The notes under the pieces are model-generated. The model was given only the letters and a program-made list of their open reading frames with translations, was not told the origin of the DNA and did not search any database. Both the position numbers and the translations under genes were made by a program. DNA of 64,000 nucleotides from Acidobacteriota bacterium (GTDB taxonomy: Bacteria; Acidobacteriota; Terriglobia; Terriglobales; Acidobacteriaceae): NCBI GenBank assembly GCA_018268915.1, contig JAFDVQ010000005.1, forward strand, positions 186,001 through 250,000. The letters are read 5' to 3'. This document shows positions 35,678-45,339 of the stretch, piece by piece. Each line of letters starts with the position of its first letter. Positions within the stretch are counted from its first letter, which is position 1.

Positions 35678-36592
35678 CTACTTCGTTTTCCCAGCCGCGT
35701 CACTTGCTCGACGAATGGCCTCCACAACAGCCGACATATCCTTCTCACCAAGCCCTTGTTGCTCAGCTTGTCGAAAGAGCTTCTCTGAGGCAGAGGCCAT
35801 CGTCAGGTCCACTCCCAGCTGGGCTGCAGCGGCTTTGGCGTACCGCTGGTCTTTTGCCATAAGCCGAAGAAGGAAGTTCACATCGTAGTTACGATTGGTC
35901 ATCCGCTCCGACATGGCCGAAACGATCCCGCTTCCGGGTGCACCCCGCTTCAGAAAGTCAAGTGCAGTGTGGAGGTTGAGCCCAGTTCGTTCTATCCAAG
36001 CCAGGGCCTCTGCGAACGAAGCAACCTGCACGGCACACAAGAAATTATTAATGAGCTTCAGTTGCCCACCGCTTCCAACAGGACCCAAGTGCAGAATCTC
36101 GTTGCCCATGCAACGCAAAATCGGCGAGATTGTCGTGAAAGTGTCCTCATCAGCTCCAACCAGGAATTTCAGCTGTCCCGCCTCTGCTTGAATGCGACTG
36201 CCGGTCACGGGTGACTCTGCCATGCGTAAGCCGCGTTCATCCACAGCCCCGTATAGCTCATGGATCCACTCTGGACTCAGCGTGCTGCACTCGACGGCAA
36301 TTGCTCCGGTCTTCATCGCCGTTAGTGCTCCATCTTGTTCCAGCCATGCCGCACGAGAAGCAGCATCATCTGAAAGCATGGCCAGGACGATCTCTGCGGT
36401 CGAGACGGCCTGCGCAGGAGTTTCAGCTACGGCTGCGCCTGAATCCGCCAGGTGTTTGGATTTCGCGGCCGTTCGATTCCAGACGGTCAACGGCAACCCT
36501 GCCTTTAACAGGTTTGCTGCCATGCCGCGGCCCATGGTACCCAGGCCTAAAAGAGCGACGGATGGCTTCCCAGCGGATGTTCCTATCGTCAT
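35678..36592 (-). CDS. 3-hydroxyisobutyrate dehydrogenase-family oxidoreductase
   Basis: A 304-residue NAD(P)-dependent beta-hydroxyacid dehydrogenase. The Rossmann motif is VALLGLGTMGRGMAANLLKA; the substrate-binding segment is ESPVTGSRIQAEAGQLKFLV, and the catalytic Lys is in GSGGQLKLINNF. It overlaps the AraD1-family gene by four bases (ATGA) and is last of a four-gene sugar-acid operon. A tartronate-semialdehyde reductase or a 2-keto-3-deoxy sugar-acid dehydrogenase step would fit the setting; the sequence alone does not choose. Confidence 0.88.
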   Translation of the reverse strand: MTIGTSAGKPSVALLGLGTMGRGMAANLLKAGLPLTVWNRTAAKSKHLADSGAAVAETPAQAVSTAEIVLAMLSDDAASRAAWLEQDGALTAMKTGAIAVECSTLSPEWIHELYGAVDERGLRMAESPVTGSRIQAEAGQLKFLVGADEDTFTTISPILRCMGNEILHLGPVGSGGQLKLINNFLCAVQVASFAEALAWIERTGLNLHTALDFLKRGAPGSGIVSAMSERMTNRNYDVNFLLRLMAKDQRYAKAAAAQLGVDLTMASASEKLFRQAEQQGLGEKDMSAVVEAIRRASDAAGKTK

Positions 36593-37596
36593 TGCATCAC
36601 CCGCACGCGGAGAGGGATTGTCGAACGTTCTTCGACAAGGATTCTGTTCCGCAAGGCACGTCCAAATCCATCGAACTGAATCTCGGCGATATCGCCTGAC
36701 TCGAAGCGAACACCGTCACCGAAAGATAGTGAGTCCGCACCCAAGAAATGGATGTGCACCGCGCCGGGTTGTCGATGAGCAGCGAACTTGAAATGGTGAT
36801 GCTCGATATTCGCGAGACTGTGGCACATGTTGGATTCGCCAGTGCGTATCTCCTTACTCCAAATAGATTGATTGTCGCGAACAATGCGCACATTACCTGC
36901 CACGTCATCGAAGCTCGCGTCGATCGCCAGTTCCGGGCCGATGCTGCAATTCCGTAGTTTCGAACCTGCCAGATTCAGGTAGTTGCGCCGTTCGAAGACG
37001 TGATCCGAAAATTCGTTTCCTGCCGCCATCCCGATTCGCCAGGGCGTTCCGTCGCCCGCAATCAGATAAATCGCGGCTACTTCGGCTTCTTCTCCGCCAT
37101 CTTCTGCATGCCCTGGAACCATCAGCGCCTCAAATGGCGCCCGGATGATGGACCCATCTCCTTTATAGAACCATTCCGGTGCGATTCCAATCTTGTCTCC
37201 CGCCGGCCTTCCCTGCTCGCGACCCCACTCGAACATTCGCATGCTGTCGGTCATTTTGGCCTGCGCATCTACGGAGGCAAGGTGCATGTCTTGCCGGTTC
37301 TTTGCACTGCCGAGATGCGTCAAGCCCGTTCCGGAGACATGAACACGTTGGGGTTCGCCCGGACAGTCGATGGGCGGCAGAAGCTTCCAGTCCGAACTGC
37401 CGCTATACACATCGTCGTATCTCAAGCTCTCATCCGTCGTCAGATCCCCGACCAGTTCCGACAGCCGACGTTCAACGGAAAGTGCCCTCTGTGCCAACCC
37501 AAGCACAGAATTTACCTCGCGCAAGAGCACAAGGTCGGGCTCGTCAACGACAGCTACCCGCCGCTGGACTTCACTGTGGATTTGAACCAGGTGCAA
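36589..37596 (-). CDS. AraD1/GguC-family protein (fumarylacetoacetase-like fold)
   Basis: A 335-residue cytoplasmic protein of the AraD1/GguC family, related to fumarylacetoacetate hydrolases. It begins HLVQIHSEVQRRVAVVDEPD, and the central GTGLTHLGSAKNRQDMH and VPGHAEDGGEEAEVAAIYLI carry the likely metal-binding acidic cluster. Family members occur in arabinose, fucose and related sugar-acid operons, often as 2-keto-3-deoxy-sugar-acid dehydratase or lyase enzymes. The start is TTG at 37596 with AAGAGG upstream, 12 bases after the dehydratase stop. It could process the 2-keto-3-deoxy product made by the upstream enzyme. Confidence 0.82.
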   Translation of the reverse strand: MHLVQIHSEVQRRVAVVDEPDLVLLREVNSVLGLAQRALSVERRLSELVGDLTTDESLRYDDVYSGSSDWKLLPPIDCPGEPQRVHVSGTGLTHLGSAKNRQDMHLASVDAQAKMTDSMRMFEWGREQGRPAGDKIGIAPEWFYKGDGSIIRAPFEALMVPGHAEDGGEEAEVAAIYLIAGDGTPWRIGMAAGNEFSDHVFERRNYLNLAGSKLRNCSIGPELAIDASFDDVAGNVRIVRDNQSIWSKEIRTGESNMCHSLANIEHHHFKFAAHRQPGAVHIHFLGADSLSFGDGVRFESGDIAEIQFDGFGRALRNRILVEERSTIPLRVRVMQ

Positions 37597-37608
37597 GCTG
37601 CCTCTTTT

Positions 37609-38781
37609 CTAATCGGTGACCTTGAAACGCTTGAGCGATTCTTCATTGACAGTGAGCCCGAGACCCGGCGTGTTGTCGTCGAGATTGATGTGACCATTCT
37701 CTGGAACGGGCTCGCCGTCGAAGATATACCAGAAGAGTTCGTTCCCAACCTCCACATCTACTTTCGGGAAAAACTCGGCGATAGGCGAATTCAGGCTTGC
37801 CATCACAACGTGATAGTTGTGCATCTGCCCCGCATGCGGCACCACAGGTACTTGAAATGATTCCGCGAGCGCTGAGATTTTGCGGGCCTGGGTGATGCCT
37901 CCTACTCTGTTTGTATCGAATTGAATCGTATCGAGCGCATCCTCTTCAAGTAGTGAGCGAAACCCGAAGATGGTGTGCTCGTGTTCACCGCCTGCTATCG
38001 GAACTCGCCCGTATTTTTTCAATTCACGGTATCCGCGGGTATCGTCAGGAATGACCGGCTCTTCCAGCCATCGAATGCCAAAGTGCTCGAGTAGCGGCAA
38101 CATGCGCTTAGCGTAATCGAGCGTCCACCCCATGTAGGCATCGGTCATCAGGTCAATTCCCTCTCCGATCACCTCGCGAACATTGCGAACAAGCTCCACG
38201 TTCTTCATCATGCCCTCGCGCCCATCGAGAGGTCCCCAGCCGAAACGGAGTTTCATCGCTGTGTAACCCTCATCTTTGTAGCGCTGAGCTTCGGCGCGGA
38301 GTTCATAGATTGGCATCGCGTATAGCCGGCTGGCATAAACAGGGATTCTCTCCTTTGTCCGCCCACCGAGCAGTCGATACACGGGCTGCTTCGCCGCCTT
38401 ACCTAGAATGTCCCACAGAGCAATATCGACGGCGGAGATCGCCACCATGGCTACTCCCTTACGTCCAAATGCCATGGTTCGGCGGTACATCTGTTGCCAC
38501 AAAAACTCCGTATCCCATGGGTCACTCCCCACAAGAATCGGTTTCAGATAAGCATCTATCAAAGACTTCGTCACCAACGGCGACAGTGCGGCGTTACCTA
38601 AACCGACCACACCGGCATCGGTGAAAACTTCGACCAACAACCATCCGTGGAAGGAAAAATTTCCCATAGACGCCTGCCGGTAGCTCACCAGATCCATCGG
38701 ATTGGTGCAAAAATGAGGCGGGAGAGGCACCGTTTCTCCCTCCCATTGAACAACTCGCGTTCTGACCTCTGTGATCTTCAT
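37609..38781 (-). CDS. L-rhamnonate dehydratase-like enolase-superfamily enzyme
   Basis: A 390-residue enzyme of the mandelate racemase/enolase superfamily. Residues 1-130 are the capping domain. Metal ligands and neighbours appear as LMTDAYMGWTLDYAK, IRWLEEPVIPDD and PIAGGEHEHTIFGF; the catalytic His lies in VVPHAGQMHNYH. This set, including the AYMGW and HAGQMHNYH strings, is typical of L-rhamnonate dehydratase, which turns L-rhamnonate into 2-keto-3-deoxy-L-rhamnonate. Related acids (L-lyxonate, L-mannonate) are possible substrates. It lies 2 bases after the MFS gene and in the same operon as AraD1 and HIBADH genes. Confidence 0.82.
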   Translation of the reverse strand: MKITEVRTRVVQWEGETVPLPPHFCTNPMDLVSYRQASMGNFSFHGWLLVEVFTDAGVVGLGNAALSPLVTKSLIDAYLKPILVGSDPWDTEFLWQQMYRRTMAFGRKGVAMVAISAVDIALWDILGKAAKQPVYRLLGGRTKERIPVYASRLYAMPIYELRAEAQRYKDEGYTAMKLRFGWGPLDGREGMMKNVELVRNVREVIGEGIDLMTDAYMGWTLDYAKRMLPLLEHFGIRWLEEPVIPDDTRGYRELKKYGRVPIAGGEHEHTIFGFRSLLEEDALDTIQFDTNRVGGITQARKISALAESFQVPVVPHAGQMHNYHVVMASLNSPIAEFFPKVDVEVGNELFWYIFDGEPVPENGHINLDDNTPGLGLTVNEESLKRFKVTD

Positions 38782-38783
38782 AT

Positions 38784-40031
38784 TCAGGCCTCTGGCTCCC
38801 TCAGATAATTGCTGCCCAACGGTTGAATCTTACCGCCAAGGAAATTGATAGCAAGGAAGCCAATGACGTGAAAGCTTCCGACAAGAATGAAAAGTGTCTG
38901 ATATCCAAACCCATGCTGGAGTAGATAGCCTGCAATAACCCCAAATGCCGCTCCGCCGATTGCGCCCCCGAATCCCACGAAGCCTGAGACTGTCCCAACT
39001 TCGGAGAGAGGAAGAATATCAGCAGGTATGGTCATTACCAGGCCGGACCAGGATTGCTGGCAGAAAAATGCGACACTGAACAGCGCAAGCGCAAACTGAA
39101 CTGAAACCATCGGTACGAGCATCACAACCGGCATGAATGCAGCGCTCAATCCGAGGGCCGCCTTTCGCGCCCTATCAACACTCAATCCCCTGTGCAAAAG
39201 GCTGCTGGAGAAGTATCCCCCGACGAAGCTCCCGATTCCGGATGCAGCGTACGGGATCCAGGCATAGTAGCTGACCTGCTTGATATCGAAGTGCCGGGCG
39301 TCATAGAGATATTTGGGTAGCCAGAAAAGCAGGAAATACCATGCTGAGTCGCTCATGAACTTGGCGAACACCAAAGTCTGAACGCACCGAATGGAAAGCA
39401 ACTTGCCCATGGGTGAAGGGCGAATCGAAATCTGGGCTCTGATCGGGCTTTCTCGATAAGCAGACGCCCACCAAAGAACCCACATCATGCCAACGGCGCC
39501 TGCCAGATAGAAGACCATCCGCCATCCGCTGTGCATCAGGATCAGGCCGATGAGCGGCGGTGCCAGGACAGATCCCACCGCCGTGCCCGCATTGATGATG
39601 CCCACCGCTGTCGACCGATCCTCGGGAGAAATCCATTCGGCAACTACCCGGATAGCCGCTGGAAATCCCCCGCCCTCACCCATGCCCAACAAAAAGCGCG
39701 CGCCCAGCAGTAAGCCAAAGCCGGAAGCAAGCCCATGCAGCGTACACGCAAGCGACCACCACAGCATAATCAGAGTGAAGCCACGGCGTGTACCCAGCGT
39801 GTCGAGCAATCGCCCGCCCCCGATATACAGCGCAGCATAAGACAGGAGAAAAGCAGTCTGGAGATAGGAAAACTGCTCATTTGAGATCGGAATATTGTTT
39901 TGAATTGCCTTGATGGCTACGGGAAGTGTTTGACGATCGAAATAACTGATTGCAATCGCTGCCGTCACGAGTGCGACTGGCAGCCAACTATTTCCTTCCA
40001 AAGAACCTTCGTGGGTTGCGGTTTGTCGCAT
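38784..40031 (-). CDS. MFS transporter of the anion:cation symporter family (sugar acids)
   Basis: A 415-residue inner-membrane protein with 12 predicted membrane segments. The start (LPVALVTAAIAISYFDRQTL) and the loop LGMGEGGGFPAAIRVVAEWI are typical of the anion:cation symporter family, which imports hexuronates, galactonate, glucarate or other sugar acids. It is the first gene of the four-gene operon and divergent from GH31, so the imported compound is probably an aldonic or uronic acid handled by the dehydratase. The exact substrate is unknown. Confidence 0.87.
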   Translation of the reverse strand: MRQTATHEGSLEGNSWLPVALVTAAIAISYFDRQTLPVAIKAIQNNIPISNEQFSYLQTAFLLSYAALYIGGGRLLDTLGTRRGFTLIMLWWSLACTLHGLASGFGLLLGARFLLGMGEGGGFPAAIRVVAEWISPEDRSTAVGIINAGTAVGSVLAPPLIGLILMHSGWRMVFYLAGAVGMMWVLWWASAYRESPIRAQISIRPSPMGKLLSIRCVQTLVFAKFMSDSAWYFLLFWLPKYLYDARHFDIKQVSYYAWIPYAASGIGSFVGGYFSSSLLHRGLSVDRARKAALGLSAAFMPVVMLVPMVSVQFALALFSVAFFCQQSWSGLVMTIPADILPLSEVGTVSGFVGFGGAIGGAAFGVIAGYLLQHGFGYQTLFILVGSFHVIGFLAINFLGGKIQPLGSNYLREPEA

Positions 40032-40069
40032 GAATGGGGTAGCTTGCAGAGCTCAACACTGGGCGAATC

Positions 40070-40079
40070 CAAACGTTTG
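40070..40079. promoter_or_regulatory. LacI-type operator-like palindrome
   Basis: CAAACGTTTG is a perfect palindrome with a central CG, as in many LacI-family operators. It lies in the 176-base divergent region between the MFS operon and the GH31 gene, where it could control both. No LacI-family gene is in the window. Confidence 0.3.
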
Positions 40080-40207
40080 TCGCAGCGTTATCTGTCTCTG
40101 TGGACGGCAGATTTATATCATGCTAGAGGCAGGATCGGCATGAGAGAGATGCACCATCGAGTTCCCGAACTACTTTGCTTTCTAATCGAGCAGGCCGCGA
40201 CGCTTCT

Positions 40208-42418
40208 ATGATTGATCATCCAACCCGCAGATTTGTTCTCAGCGCAATGGGAGCGGGCATCGCACAAACGATCTTCCATTCGCAATTGAGCGCTGCTCAG
40301 TCATCGACTGAGCAAACAGGCACCGCCGGCAAACTGGACTTCCGCATCAAGGCGATCGGAACGAATATGTTGCACATCAGCATCGCCCCTGTGCATGCTG
40401 AGCCACCGGAGCGAGAATTTGCCATTTCCGAAACTGTTCATGAAACCGCCCTTCAAGTCCATAGTGCGCCGTCTTCGATGGTGTCCTGGGAGAAGCACAA
40501 GATCACGATCCGCACCGAGCCGCTAACGATCACAGTGCTCGATGACGCAAACCGTGTGCGGCAGGAGATTCAGTTCGACCTCGACAGCACTGCAGTTCGC
40601 TTTCGGCTGGGAGACCGGCCCGTTTTTGGGCTGGGAGAAGGACTCACAGGAGACCGCCGAGGGAGCAAAGAAGCAATGCGGAATGGGCAGAGCTCTCCAG
40701 GGTTGCGAACCATCGGCTCCAGAGTGCCGATTCCATGGCTCATCAGCCCGGCAGGATGGGGAATTTTTGTTGGATTACCATTTGGAACATTCGACCTCAC
40801 TGGGGAAATAGGTGTAGTAACGTCGCCGGTTGCCACGTCGACGCGCAATGTGTACCTCGTCTTGGGCGACTCGCCGGCAGAGGTTCTGAAAGGCTATGCA
40901 GAACTGACCGGGTTCCCTCACCTTCCGCCACTCTGGTCTCTCGGATATCTTCAATCACATCGGACTCTGGCGAATCGCGAAGAGGTGATGGGCATTGGCA
41001 AGACCTTCAGAGAGAAAAAGCTGCCATGTGACGGGCTGATCTATCTGGGCACAGGGTTCTGTCCATCTGGATGGAATACCGGTCACGGTTCCTTCACATT
41101 TAACGCACAAGCATTCCCTGATCCGCAGGAGATGTTGGGCGAGTTGCATCGCGAACACTTCAAGGTCGTGCTCCATGTCGTCCCACCGCATGATTTTCAT
41201 GGGAGAATCACCGATACAGGTTCCGCCCTGGGGACTCCTGGAGATGCAGCTCCCTATTGGGGAAAACATCTCCCGCTGGAGACCATGGGAGTCGATGGCT
41301 GGTGGCCGGACGAAGGCGATGGATTGCCGGTTGAGGCGCGACTTGAACGCAACCAGATGTATTGGGACGGACAGATAATGTCACATCCTGAACGCAGGCC
41401 ATTTGCCCTGCATCGGAATGGATACGCTGGGTTGCAAAGGTTCGGCTGGCTGTGGTCGGGAGATGTTGACTCAACGTGGAAAACCCTCGAGGCGCAGGTT
41501 GCAAACGCGATAAACGTCGGCTTGTGTGGCATTCCCTTCTGGGGAACTGACACGGGCGGCTTTGTTCCTACCAGCGAATTGACGCCCGAACTCTACGTAC
41601 GATGGTTCCAGTTCAGCGCTTTCTGCCCACTCTTCCGGTCACACGGCCGAACCTGGAAACTGCGTTTGCCATGGGGTTGGGATCTCGGGGATTCCGGCCC
41701 TCTTGAAGGTGCTGAAGCGATCGGCAACTGGCCATCTTCGCGCGATTTGCGGAATTCCGATGTGGAGGTCATCTGCCGAAAGTACCTCGAACTTCGCTAT
41801 CAGTTACTCCCGTACATCTACTCCACTGTCGAACAGGCACATCGAACTGGCCTACCGACTATCCGCGCTCTCTGGCTCTCATACCCTGACGACGAGAAAG
41901 CAGCGGAGACCTTAGACGAATACATGTGGGGAGATCACTTCCTTGTCGCACCGGTAGTTGAGCCTTCTGCAACCAATCGGAAGGTATACCTACCTACGGG
42001 GGAGTGGTGGGACTTCTGGACGAACCAGCGCACAAGTCAAAAACAAGGCACGGGAATCTCGCGCTACTTGGACCTAGAAACGCTGCCCCTGTACGTACGC
42101 GCTGGTGCAATCGTGCCGATGGGACCAGTCCGACAATATGTGACACAGGAGGTTGAAGAGCCCGTCACACTTCACGTTTACCCAGGCGCAGATGGTCGAT
42201 TCAGCTGGTATGAAGACGACGGCATCAGCTTCGCTTATAAGAATAACCAATATCTGAGGGTTGACTGTTCATGGGACGACTCCGCAAGAAGGCTGAAGCT
42301 CTCCCGATCTGGCGGCTACCTTCCATCGAGAGCGAAAAAGGTCATCGTTCAACCAATGGACAAAGTAGAGTCGAAGATCATTGATCTTTCGAAGCAAGTT
42401 ATTGAGATCGAACTCTAG
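40208..42418 (+). CDS. Tat-secreted GH31 alpha-glycosidase
   Basis: A 736-residue enzyme. Its N-terminus has a twin-arginine signal (TRRFVLSAMGAGIAQTIF). The galactose-mutarotase-like N domain (FRLGDRPVFGLGEGLTGDRR) is followed by a TIM barrel with the nucleophile in GVDGWWPDEGDGL (Asp at about 368) and the later GIPFWGTDTGGFVP. Further family strings are QFSAFCPLFRSHG and YQLLPYIYSTVEQAHRTGLP. The WWPDEGD form of the nucleophile region is more like alpha-xylosidase and related clades than the standard WxDMNE, so xyloglucan-type substrates are possible. ATG at 40208 gives the Tat signal; an upstream start would push it inward. Confidence 0.88.
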   Translation: MIDHPTRRFVLSAMGAGIAQTIFHSQLSAAQSSTEQTGTAGKLDFRIKAIGTNMLHISIAPVHAEPPEREFAISETVHETALQVHSAPSSMVSWEKHKITIRTEPLTITVLDDANRVRQEIQFDLDSTAVRFRLGDRPVFGLGEGLTGDRRGSKEAMRNGQSSPGLRTIGSRVPIPWLISPAGWGIFVGLPFGTFDLTGEIGVVTSPVATSTRNVYLVLGDSPAEVLKGYAELTGFPHLPPLWSLGYLQSHRTLANREEVMGIGKTFREKKLPCDGLIYLGTGFCPSGWNTGHGSFTFNAQAFPDPQEMLGELHREHFKVVLHVVPPHDFHGRITDTGSALGTPGDAAPYWGKHLPLETMGVDGWWPDEGDGLPVEARLERNQMYWDGQIMSHPERRPFALHRNGYAGLQRFGWLWSGDVDSTWKTLEAQVANAINVGLCGIPFWGTDTGGFVPTSELTPELYVRWFQFSAFCPLFRSHGRTWKLRLPWGWDLGDSGPLEGAEAIGNWPSSRDLRNSDVEVICRKYLELRYQLLPYIYSTVEQAHRTGLPTIRALWLSYPDDEKAAETLDEYMWGDHFLVAPVVEPSATNRKVYLPTGEWWDFWTNQRTSQKQGTGISRYLDLETLPLYVRAGAIVPMGPVRQYVTQEVEEPVTLHVYPGADGRFSWYEDDGISFAYKNNQYLRVDCSWDDSARRLKLSRSGGYLPSRAKKVIVQPMDKVESKIIDLSKQVIEIEL

Positions 42419-42480
42419 CTTTCTTCTGCTCAGAGCGTCTTCATGCTGAAGCTTGCTAAATCAGGTACGATCCGATCCGG

Positions 42481-43809
42481 CTAGATCGGCTGAGTTTCTT
42501 CAGAGACTCGTGTTCCTCTTGGTCCGGTTTTTACTTGCAGAATCAATACAGCATTCAGAATCGTCAACCCTGCCAGAAGATATAACCCTGCGCGATCAGA
42601 TTTTAAAAAGTGGTCTGCCCATACTTTCAGGTTCGGCGCAATAAATCCGCCGAGATTGCCCATTGTGATCACAGCTATCCCGCCTGCCGCAGCTCGATCC
42701 GCAAGATAGCTGGTCGGAAATGTCCAGAAGAGCGGCTGGACTCCAACGAAAGCGGAGATTGCGATGGAGAGCGCCAATATCCCGAGGAACGGCCCAGCTG
42801 TAGGAAAAACAAAACTCGCGCACCCGCCAGCGAACATGATGAAAGCCGCAAACCTTCGATCCGCTTGCGATCGCGCTGCGGTGCGAGGGAACCAGACAAC
42901 CGCACCTAGCGCAAATACCCACGGAATTGCGGATACGAACCCGACCTCGACGCCCGCTGGCTTATGAAGGAGCGCTGAAACTTCTGTCGGCAGGTAAAAA
43001 ACCACTCCGTAAACGCTGATCTGGATCAGAGTGTAGATCGCCAGGTAAAGGAGAACTCGAGGATCGCAAATCATCGTCCAAAGTCCTCCAGGGCTGGATG
43101 AGCGCCGCTCATTCTCCTCTCCTGATATAAGTTCGGTGACAGCAACCTGCTCATCCGGTGGAATCCATGACGCATGAGCGGGCCGGTCATCTAGGTACCA
43201 GTACGTTGCAATGCCTACGACTACCGCGATCAGGCCCTCAATGAAGAACATCCATTGCCAGCCCTGCAATCCTCCGAATGCCTGCATTTCCAGGAGAAAG
43301 CCGGAAAGAGGATTTCCGAAAATCATGGCCACGGGTACGCCAATGTAGAAAAGACCCATGACTTCGCCCCGCACTCGACTCGGAAACCAATACGTGAGAT
43401 ACAGGATCACTCCCGGGAAGAATCCGGCCTCGGCGACACCAAGCAGAAGACGCACGATATAGAGAGACAAGTCGCCACGAACGAACATGGTCGCCATGGA
43501 CGCCGCGCCCCACGCAGTCATGATGCAGGTCATCCAGATCTTAGCTCCGACCTTGTGCAAGATCAGGTTGCTGGGAAAGCCACAAAAAGCATAGCTAACG
43601 AAAAAGAGGCCCGCCGCCAATGCATAGCTCGCGGGTGAGATACCGACAGACGTCTGAAGCGCCTGTTTTGCAAAACCGATATTCGACCGATCCAGAAACG
43701 AAATCACGTACATCAGCATTAGAAATGGGACAAGACGCAGACGGATCCGCGCTACGGCCCGGTCCAAAGCGCCGTCTCGTGGAAGCGAATTTATTTTTGT
43801 CTCGCGCAA
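42481..43809 (-). CDS. MFS transporter (glucarate/tartrate-like ACS family)
   Basis: A 442-residue carrier with 12 membrane segments. RIRLRLVPFLMLMYVISFLD followed by RSNIGFAKQAL is the N-terminal signature of the tartrate/phthalate/glucarate branch, and GVAEAGFFPGVILYLTYWFP lies in the fourth segment. The start is TTG at 43809, since no ATG occurs early in the conserved frame; AGGAA lies 11 bases upstream. It follows the SDR gene by 98 bases on the same strand. The substrate is probably an organic or sugar acid. Confidence 0.85.
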   Translation of the reverse strand: MRETKINSLPRDGALDRAVARIRLRLVPFLMLMYVISFLDRSNIGFAKQALQTSVGISPASYALAAGLFFVSYAFCGFPSNLILHKVGAKIWMTCIMTAWGAASMATMFVRGDLSLYIVRLLLGVAEAGFFPGVILYLTYWFPSRVRGEVMGLFYIGVPVAMIFGNPLSGFLLEMQAFGGLQGWQWMFFIEGLIAVVVGIATYWYLDDRPAHASWIPPDEQVAVTELISGEENERRSSSPGGLWTMICDPRVLLYLAIYTLIQISVYGVVFYLPTEVSALLHKPAGVEVGFVSAIPWVFALGAVVWFPRTAARSQADRRFAAFIMFAGGCASFVFPTAGPFLGILALSIAISAFVGVQPLFWTFPTSYLADRAAAGGIAVITMGNLGGFIAPNLKVWADHFLKSDRAGLYLLAGLTILNAVLILQVKTGPRGTRVSEETQPI

Positions 43810-43907
43810 TGCGCTATGATTCCTGTGGCCGATCTGGACCTTGCAATGTAGAGGTACGGACTTGCGTTACGTTCAACGCCTCTGACACGGAAAGTGCGTT
43901 TCCGAGC

Positions 43908-44657
43908 CTAATAGGTTGCCCGACCTCCACTCAAATCGAACACCGCGCCAGTAGTGAACGCATTCTCTTCTGAAACAAGCCATGCCACCATCGCCGCAAT
44001 CTCGTCCAATTCGGCAAATCGTCCGCGAGGAATCTTCCCAAGCATGTAATCGATATGCTCTTTCGTCAGCTGATCGAAAATCGCGGTGCGGGCAGCAGCC
44101 GGAGTGATGCAGTTGACTGCGATATTGTTCTTCGCGGTCTCCTTCCCTAGCGATTTTGTCAATGCGACAACACCAGCTTTCGCCGCGCTGTATGCGGAGG
44201 CATTCGGATTTCCCTCTTTGGCGGCGATCGAAGCCACATTTACGATTCGCCCATAGCCCGACTTGATCATGTACGGGACGACCGCTCGGCAGCAATGCAG
44301 TGTTCCATAGAGATTTACTTCTACAACCCTGTACCAGTCTTCGAGCGGGTATTCCCAGACATTATGATTAGGGCCCGCTATTCCTGCATTCGCGACAAGA
44401 ATATCGATCCGCCCAAGTTTCTCGGCGACCTGCTGCGTCCCCAGCGCAACAGCTGAGAAATCGGTGACATCGATCGTGCGAAAATCCTGTTTGGAGATGG
44501 AGGGGCGGTGCCCTGCAACATCAAGAACCGACGCATCCCTATCCCAAAGTGAAACCTTCGCTCCGGATGAAACCAATCGCTCCGCGATTGCAAGGCCAAT
44601 TCCCTGGCCAGCTCCGGTAACAATTGCAACGCGATCTGTCAGGTCGATCTGATTCAA
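43908..44657 (-). CDS. Short-chain dehydrogenase/reductase
   Basis: A 249-residue classical SDR. The cofactor motif is TGAGQGIGLAIAERL, the NNAG-equivalent is VANAGIAGPN, and the catalytic Ser-Tyr-Lys are in NVASIAAKEG and SAYSAAKAG. The Asp in VSLWDRDAS after the second strand suggests NAD preference. The start is TTG at 44657 behind GGGGG. In this setting it could be a sugar (for example L-rhamnose or L-fucose) dehydrogenase making a lactone for the non-phosphorylating route, but FabG-like activity cannot be ruled out. Confidence 0.85.
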   Translation of the reverse strand: MNQIDLTDRVAIVTGAGQGIGLAIAERLVSSGAKVSLWDRDASVLDVAGHRPSISKQDFRTIDVTDFSAVALGTQQVAEKLGRIDILVANAGIAGPNHNVWEYPLEDWYRVVEVNLYGTLHCCRAVVPYMIKSGYGRIVNVASIAAKEGNPNASAYSAAKAGVVALTKSLGKETAKNNIAVNCITPAAARTAIFDQLTKEHIDYMLGKIPRGRFAELDEIAAMVAWLVSEENAFTTGAVFDLSGGRATY

Positions 44658-44906
44658 TTCCGCAACCCCCGAGGTTCAACGAGACTCGATACTACTATTC
44701 CGAATGTAGCTGAAGACACACCGAACCCTAAGTGTTAACGGTGCGGTTCCCGGCTCTGGAGTTGCCTCACCACTGCACAGGCCTAGGCTCTGAGCGACTT
44801 CGAACACTAACACTCGCTCAACGCTGCACCTGTCAGCCAATTGTCTCGCATGCAGATCATGCAGGCCGATCATGCTCAGCCTGCAAGGTGGGGTGCTGCC
44901 TGTAGC

Positions 44907-45290
44907 TTATTTGCCAGCTTCAGCCACAGGAATTGCCGTGAAATCGCCGCTCACGCCGAACGGCTGCACCTCAACGGTTCCAGCCACCTTGCCGGAATCG
45001 TCCAGAGTCGCAGAGTAGGTGAGTGTGAGCGGGGTGCCGTTGTAATCCGAATCGTACTTGAACGTAAGCTTGTTGCCGTCGAGCGTGCCAGTAACTTCCA
45101 GGTCTTTGTCGTCCTGGTTCTTGCATGAGCCTGTCAGCTTGTTTTCTGCAAGGACGAACTTGCAGGGCTGATCGCTTTCATTGCCGGCTATGCTGTTGTG
45201 AATCGTCCAGCTTCCTGTCAGGTTGGGAGCGCCTGCCGCAAACGCAGAGGCGGCAAACAACACAGCGGAGAGTGCGAGGCGTTTTTTCAT
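44907..45290 (-). CDS. Small secreted beta-rich protein of unknown function
   Basis: A 127-residue protein with a signal peptide (MKKRLALSAVLFAASAFAAG). The mature part is made of short beta strands: NLTGSWTIHNSI, NKLTGSCKNQDDKD, NKLTFKYDSDYNGTPLTLTY and VAGTVEVQPFGVSGDFTAIP. This looks like a small lipocalin/barrel-like fold; I believe similar proteins with LTGxW starts are common in acidobacteria. Two Cys could form a disulfide. It lies 49 bases after the GH3 gene on the same strand and may share its transcript. ATG at 45290 is chosen for the signal peptide. Confidence 0.75.
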   Translation of the reverse strand: MKKRLALSAVLFAASAFAAGAPNLTGSWTIHNSIAGNESDQPCKFVLAENKLTGSCKNQDDKDLEVTGTLDGNKLTFKYDSDYNGTPLTLTYSATLDDSGKVAGTVEVQPFGVSGDFTAIPVAEAGK

Positions 45291-45339
45291 AATCGGTTGA
45301 CCTTTCGGCTTTGGCTTAAAAAGCAATACTCTCAATGTC

